DNA of 16,502 nucleotides from an uncultured Clostridia bacterium (GTDB lineage: Bacteria > Bacillota > Clostridia > UBA1381): NCBI GenBank assembly GCA_934481375.1, contig CAKSPN010000022.1, positions 1 through 16,502 of the forward strand. Direction: 5' to 3'. The stretch's first letter is position 1; the number at the start of each line of letters is the position of its first letter. Both the position numbers and the translations under genes were made by a program. A model generated the notes under the pieces. It made no database searches. It was not told where the DNA came from and saw nothing but the letters and a program-made list of their open reading frames with translations. Of the stretch, positions 13,056 to 16,502 are shown piece by piece.

Positions 13056-14287
13056 TATTGCATTAAGACCTCAATCGCCTTTGAAAGCTGTGTATCACTG
13101 CCTTCGGGGATTGATTCGGGATAGTAGTTTTTATACTCCTCACTGAGTTCAACGGTTATATCGGGCTCTACCCCCGTACCGTGTATGCACACGCCGTTCG
13201 GCGAATAGTATTTGGCAACGGTGACCGACATTCCCGATCCGTCCGTGAACGGATATACCGACTGCACAATCCCCTTGCCAAAGCTTGTTGTACCTATAAC
13301 GGTCGCTTTTTTATAGTCCTTAAGGCATATTGTCAAAAGCTCCGACGCACTGGCGCTGTCTTGATTTATAAGCACCGCTATGGGAATGTTCATTTCATTC
13401 GAGTCGGAGGAATACGTCTTTTTCTTTCCGTTTTTATACTCAATTGTGGTGATTGCTCCCTCCGGCGCTATTATATCGGCAATGTCGCACATGACGTCCA
13501 ATGCGCCGCCGGGGTTTCCCCTTAAATCTATTATCATTTTCTGCATACCGCTTTCGGTAAGCTTTCCTACTTCGTCCTTAAACTCGGTATACGTGCTTCG
13601 TTTACTGCCTGCCGCCTCGGAATTAAAGTTTGTTATACGCACATAGCCTATATTGTTTTCAAGCATTTTTCCCGTTACCGAGTCTTTGTCAATATCCTTG
13701 CGGACAACATTTATATCCGTTGCCTCCCCGTTTCTCATAATCGTGACGGTAACGCTTGTGCCCTTACCTTCGCTCTTGATTTTTTCCACGGCGTCGCTCA
13801 TATGCTCGCCGTCAAACGTTTCGCCGTCCACGGCGGTAATTATATCGCCCGTCTGTATTCCCGCCTCTGCCGCGGGGGAATTTGCCGACACGTCAACAAC
13901 CTCTATGCTGTTGTTTTCCGTATTTGCCGATACCGTTATTCCTATTCCGACATATGCGTCATTCATAGCGGACAGATACCGTTCAAAAGCTTCGGGGCGG
14001 TAATAATGCGTATACGGCTCGCCCAAACCCTCCACATAAGCGGTAAGAGCCGCCTCGTTTGCGTCCGTATCGTCAACATCATAAAGGTATTTTGTTTTAA
14101 GTATGTTGTTTATTACCGTCAGCTTATTTGTAAAATTCTTATCGGGCGATAATGACGGCAGATACACAAACACATAAGTATTAAGAAAATTGGCAATCCC
14201 GAAAGTGATTATTGCCGTCATCACTATGGCGATTGTCACTCTTTTTCTGCTTTTTTTCTTCGGGATAACGTCAAGCTGTTCTTCCAC
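13055..14287 (-). CDS. C-terminal processing peptidase, S41 family (CtpA/Prc type), membrane-anchored
   Basis: Serine/lysine-dyad protease that cleaves near the C-termini of extracytoplasmic proteins. I start it at the GTG at 14287 (410 residues), because GGAAGGAG lies 9 bases upstream; the open frame extends 13 codons further, but those codons are in the hairpin of a terminator. Order of parts: a basic N-terminus, one membrane segment (about 17-37), an N-terminal helical region, a PDZ domain (about 110-195) with VGIGITVSA, SPAAEAGIQTGDIITAVDG and VTVTIMRNG, and the S41 core with IGYVRITNF (213-221), MIIDLRGNPGG (251-261), INQDSASASEL (307-317) and TSFGKGIVQ (334-342). The catalytic pair is Ser313 and Lys338, with the 25-residue spacing known from CtpB. 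KYYSPNGVCIHGTGVEPDI (359-377) is the conserved end of the core. In spore formers CtpB cleaves SpoIVFA, but S41 paralogues vary, so I leave the symbol blank. Confidence 0.93.
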   Translation of the reverse strand: MEEQLDVIPKKKSRKRVTIAIVMTAIITFGIANFLNTYVFVYLPSLSPDKNFTNKLTVINNILKTKYLYDVDDTDANEAALTAYVEGLGEPYTHYYRPEAFERYLSAMNDAYVGIGITVSANTENNSIEVVDVSANSPAAEAGIQTGDIITAVDGETFDGEHMSDAVEKIKSEGKGTSVTVTIMRNGEATDINVVRKDIDKDSVTGKMLENNIGYVRITNFNSEAAGSKRSTYTEFKDEVGKLTESGMQKMIIDLRGNPGGALDVMCDIADIIAPEGAITTIEYKNGKKKTYSSDSNEMNIPIAVLINQDSASASELLTICLKDYKKATVIGTTSFGKGIVQSVYPFTDGSGMSVTVAKYYSPNGVCIHGTGVEPDITVELSEEYKNYYPESIPEGSDTQLSKAIEVLMQ

Positions 14288-14296
14288 TTCAAAAAA

Positions 14297-14304
14297 CTCC
14301 TTCC
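14297..14304 (-). promoter_or_regulatory. Ribosome binding site that decides the S41 peptidase start
   Basis: GGAAGGAG on the minus strand, 9 bases before the GTG at 14287. It directly follows the U-rich tract of the terminator at 14305-14332. Confidence 0.7.
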
Positions 14305-14332
14305 AAAAACAAAAGGGCGTTTTCACGCCCTT
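14305..14332 (-). terminator. Intrinsic terminator after the PucR-type regulator gene
   Basis: On the minus strand AAGGGCGT (14332-14325), loop GAAA, ACGCCCTT (14320-14313), then TTGTTTTT (14312-14305). An 8-bp GC-rich stem with a tetraloop and a U-rich tail is a good intrinsic terminator. It starts 13 bases after the regulator stop codon and ends one base before the ribosome binding site of the S41 peptidase, so it could act as an attenuator for the peptidase. Confidence 0.82.
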
Positions 14333-14344
14333 ATTTACGTTTAA

Positions 14345-15430
14345 TCATATTTTCATCGGATTGGACGCCAAATACTTATGAACCATCATCGCAACCTTAA
14401 ATACAATTGCCTGGTCAAACTTTCTCAAATCCAGTCCCGTCAGCTTATAGATTTTTTCAAGTCTGTAAACAAGCGTGTTTCTGTGAACGAAAAGCTGTCT
14501 TGACGTTTCACTGACATTAAGATCGTTACCAAAGAATTTATTGATGGTAAGTATTGTTTCGTCATCAAGCGCGGTAAGATCGCCTTTCTTGAATACCTCC
14601 TGCAGGAACAGCTCGCACAGCTTTATCGGAAGCTGATATATAAGTCTGCCTATTCCGAGATTATCATAATTCAGAATATACTTCTCCTCATCGAACACTT
14701 TGCCGACTTCAAGAGCAGTCTGTGCCTCTTTATAGGAATTGTTAAGCTCATCGATATTGTTTGCCGGCGAGCTTAAGCCGATAAGCACCGTAAGCATTGT
14801 TTCGGCATTTATTGTATCGAGTATCGACTGCGCCGTATTCTCAAGCTCCTCCGACGAAACAACCTCTTTAAGCTCTTTTATAAGAGCGATATTGTTTGCG
14901 TCTATATGCACGATAAAGTCTTTTTCCTTATCGGGGAACATATTTCTTACTACTTCGTAAATTCCCGTTTCGCCAGTTTCCTGTACCTTTATGATAAACA
15001 CCGCTCTCGGTGCTTCAATATCCACATGCAGTTCGCGTGCTTTCTGGTGCAGATCGAATGACAGAAGATTATCCAGAATGATATTCTGCATAAAGTTTGT
15101 CTTATCATATTTTTCATCATAATAATGTCTTACATTGTTTGCCGCAATAACGATTGAATTACAGCAGTATTTTGACACCTCGTCCGTACCGTCAACATAT
15201 ACAATATATTCCGCATAAGGCTTATTTGACATTGCCTTTACTGTGTATCCGTTTTTAAACAATGTTTTATCACTGTTTGAAACAGCCATAACCAGTTCGT
15301 CCATTATATCGGGGTCAGGCTCCGAACCGTTGTATGCTAAAATCAATCCATGAGAATCCGCAATTCCGAATCTTTTCGGGAATACATCAGCCATTTGTGT
15401 TATTATCGTCTGAAACGCTTTGCTTATCAT
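14345..15430 (-). CDS. PucR/CdaR-type transcriptional regulator
   Basis: A 361-residue protein with the layout of the CdaR/PucR group: an N-terminal sensor-like region (about 1-110) with RFGIADSHGLILA (20-32), reminiscent of a PAS or diacid-recognition fold; a central region (about 137-260) that resembles the degenerate GGDEF-like domain of this group, with SYKEAQTALEVGK (232-244); and a C-terminal PucR-type helix-turn-helix (303-350) with LNVSETSRQLFVHRNTLVYR (304-323) and GLDLRKFDQAIVFKVAM (332-348). The HTH signature is strong; the effector is unknown. GGAGG lies 9 bases before the ATG, and a near-perfect promoter lies at 15472-15500. A terminator follows, so the gene is a single transcription unit or feeds the S41 gene by read-through. 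Group members often control uptake or catabolism genes, but no such target is adjacent. Confidence 0.82.
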   Translation of the reverse strand: MISKAFQTIITQMADVFPKRFGIADSHGLILAYNGSEPDPDIMDELVMAVSNSDKTLFKNGYTVKAMSNKPYAEYIVYVDGTDEVSKYCCNSIVIAANNVRHYYDEKYDKTNFMQNIILDNLLSFDLHQKARELHVDIEAPRAVFIIKVQETGETGIYEVVRNMFPDKEKDFIVHIDANNIALIKELKEVVSSEELENTAQSILDTINAETMLTVLIGLSSPANNIDELNNSYKEAQTALEVGKVFDEEKYILNYDNLGIGRLIYQLPIKLCELFLQEVFKKGDLTALDDETILTINKFFGNDLNVSETSRQLFVHRNTLVYRLEKIYKLTGLDLRKFDQAIVFKVAMMVHKYLASNPMKI

Positions 15431-15471
15431 TCCTCTTATCCTCCAGTTTGGTTATAATCAATTATACTGCT

Positions 15472-15500
15472 ATTATACAACATTTTTTTTCTAATTTCAA
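15472..15500 (-). promoter_or_regulatory. Strong sigma-A promoter for the PucR-type regulator
   Basis: On the minus strand TTGAAA (15500-15495), a 17-base spacer containing an A8 run, and the perfect -10 TATAAT (15477-15472). The start codon follows at 15430 after a leader of about 35 bases with GGAGG at 15444-15440. This is the best-matching promoter in the window. Confidence 0.82.
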
Positions 15501-15575
15501 GATATTTTTTTGTTAATTTTGTATGAATAGCAAAATGTCAATAATTAAGCCTTAAAATATAGCAATTTTATTGCA

Positions 15576-16502
15576 TCATAGGCGTGTTTTTATGTCATTG
15601 AGCGCAATAATGTTTACATTTTGAGCATTATACTGCGCCTCCATAACATCAACAAGCGCTCCCACCGTATCAAGGCTTGTCATAATCGTCACGTCACATT
15701 CTATAGCGGTACGTCTGATTTTAAATCCGTCCGATTTTACATCATTTCCTTTTTTGGGAATGTCTATTATAAGGTCGACTATTCCGCTTCGGATAATATC
15801 AAGAACGTTCGGCACGCCCTCGCTTATCTTTTTCGCACGCTGAACGATTATGCCGTTCTCTTCAAGCAAATCCGCCGTTCCCGACGTTGCTATAAAGTTA
15901 CAGCCGCACGCCGCAAATCTCTTTGCAAGCGGTAAAAATACCTCTTTGTCTATATCACGTATCGTTGCGAGTATGGTCGAACCCTTTTTCGGTATTCTCG
16001 TACCTGCCGCCGTAAATCCCTTGAACATTGCCTCTTCAAAGCTCTTTCCCACTCCGAGAACTTCGCCCGTAGAACGCATTTCGGGTCCTAACGACACCTC
16101 AACCTGCGGAAGCTTTTCCGTTGAGAACACGGGAACTTTTATCGCAACGGCGTCCGTTTCGGGCGCAATTCCCGTTTTGTATCCCATATCCTTCAGCTTT
16201 TCGCCGAGCATTATTCTTGTTGCAATATCGATAACGGGTACATTCGTAACCTTTGTTATATACGGCACGGTACGGCTTGAACGTGGGTTTACCTCAATAA
16301 TATACAAATCGCCCTCAAACTCGATAAACTGAATGTTTATCATACCGATTACCTTGAGCTCGCGCGCAATCCGGCAGGTCACATCAACGATTTCGCCGAT
16401 AATTTTGTCGCTGATATTCTGCGGCGGGTATATCGACACCGAGTCACCCGAGTGCACGCCCGCGCGCTCAAGATGCTCCATTATGCCCGGAATGAGCACG
16501 TC
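15576..16502 (-). CDS. carB: Carbamoyl-phosphate synthase large subunit, C-terminal part (cut by window edge)
   Basis: The last 308 residues of CarB, which makes carbamoyl phosphate from bicarbonate, ammonia from CarA, and two ATP, for pyrimidine and arginine synthesis. The gene runs off the right edge of the window. The visible part begins inside the second ATP-grasp domain, with AGVHSGDSVSIYPPQ (14-28), MINIQFIEFEGDLYIIEVNPR (54-74; ATP-grasp metal-binding Glu70 and Asn72) and SSRTVPYITK (75-84). It ends with the allosteric MGS-like domain (about 175-290), including ILATIRD (177-183), ATSGTA (205-210) and TSLDTVGALVDV (275-286). In other bacteria the MGS-like domain binds effectors such as UMP or ornithine. 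The stop is TGA at 15578-15576. A weak hairpin (GCAAT-AAA-ATTGC on the minus strand, 15574-15562) follows, with a modest U-rich tail, so termination before the regulator gene is uncertain. Confidence 0.95.
   Translation of the reverse strand, partial: DVLIPGIMEHLERAGVHSGDSVSIYPPQNISDKIIGEIVDVTCRIARELKVIGMINIQFIEFEGDLYIIEVNPRSSRTVPYITKVTNVPVIDIATRIMLGEKLKDMGYKTGIAPETDAVAIKVPVFSTEKLPQVEVSLGPEMRSTGEVLGVGKSFEEAMFKGFTAAGTRIPKKGSTILATIRDIDKEVFLPLAKRFAACGCNFIATSGTADLLEENGIIVQRAKKISEGVPNVLDIIRSGIVDLIIDIPKKGNDVKSDGFKIRRTAIECDVTIMTSLDTVGALVDVMEAQYNAQNVNIIALNDIKTRL

Noticed and set aside
14288..14326. Longer N-terminus for the S41 peptidase starting at GTG 14326
   Set aside because: The codons fall inside a terminator hairpin and its U-rich tail, and the Shine-Dalgarno lies downstream of them, fitting the GTG at 14287.
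15545..15555. Short palindrome TTAAG-C-CTTAA after carB
   Set aside because: Five-base AT-rich arms in an AT-rich gap are expected by chance.
1..16502. Defence island, prophage, integron or CRISPR content
   Set aside because: No recombinase, phage, transposase, restriction, Cas or retron-type gene and no spaced direct-repeat array was found; the only toxin-antitoxin pair is the conserved chromosomal mazF locus.

Overview
The window reads as chromosomal DNA of a low-to-moderate GC, anaerobic, spore-forming type Bacillota, most likely class Clostridia. Reasons: the rsmD-coaD pair, the order hisS-aspS-rdgB ... nnr-alr-antitoxin-mazF, a PdaA-like delta-lactam (spore cortex) deacetylase, GGAGG-type ribosome binding sites, GTG/TTG starts, and clear sigma-A style promoters in AT-rich gaps. 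No tRNA, rRNA, CRISPR array, transposase, integrase or phage gene is visible. The whole window is densely coding; no gene-free stretch reaches 300 bases.

Layout. (1) 1-723, minus: rsmD and coaD (coaD cut by the window edge) share a promoter at 750-778 and overlap by ATGA. (2) 865-2815: two different polysaccharide deacetylases diverge from a short region holding a 22-bp perfect palindrome and a 14-bp direct repeat; one is a PdaA-like lipoprotein, the other a membrane-anchored NodB-type enzyme. (3) 2814-2847: a symmetric bidirectional terminator. (4) 2849-5329: a 719-residue cytoplasmic GH78 alpha-L-rhamnosidase and a 62-residue PspC-domain membrane protein diverge from back-to-back promoters. 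(5) 5330-5364: a second bidirectional terminator. (6) 5397-12972, minus: one long probable operon hisS - aspS - rdgB - unknown two-TM protein - nnr - alr - minimal MazE-like antitoxin - mazF, started by a promoter at 13009-13038 and ended by the terminator in (5). (7) 14287-13055, minus: a CtpA/S41 membrane protease. (8) 15430-14345, minus: a PucR/CdaR-type regulator with its own strong promoter and a terminator that sits directly before the protease. (9) 16502-15576, minus: the C-terminal part of carB (cut by the window edge).

How it works together. The long operon mixes tRNA charging (HisRS, AspRS), metabolite clean-up (RdgB removes non-canonical purine triphosphates; Nnr repairs hydrated NAD(P)H), D-alanine supply (Alr) and an mRNA interferase toxin. 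It is the familiar Firmicute housekeeping block, not a mobile island. The most unusual element is the gene between alr and mazF, which is too short for the normal track of annotation: it keeps only the toxin-binding C-terminal half of a MazE/EndoAI antitoxin, lacks the ribbon-helix-helix DNA-binding half, and seems to start at TTG. I found no convincing wholly new multi-gene system here; most findings are local oddities in regulation or protein architecture.
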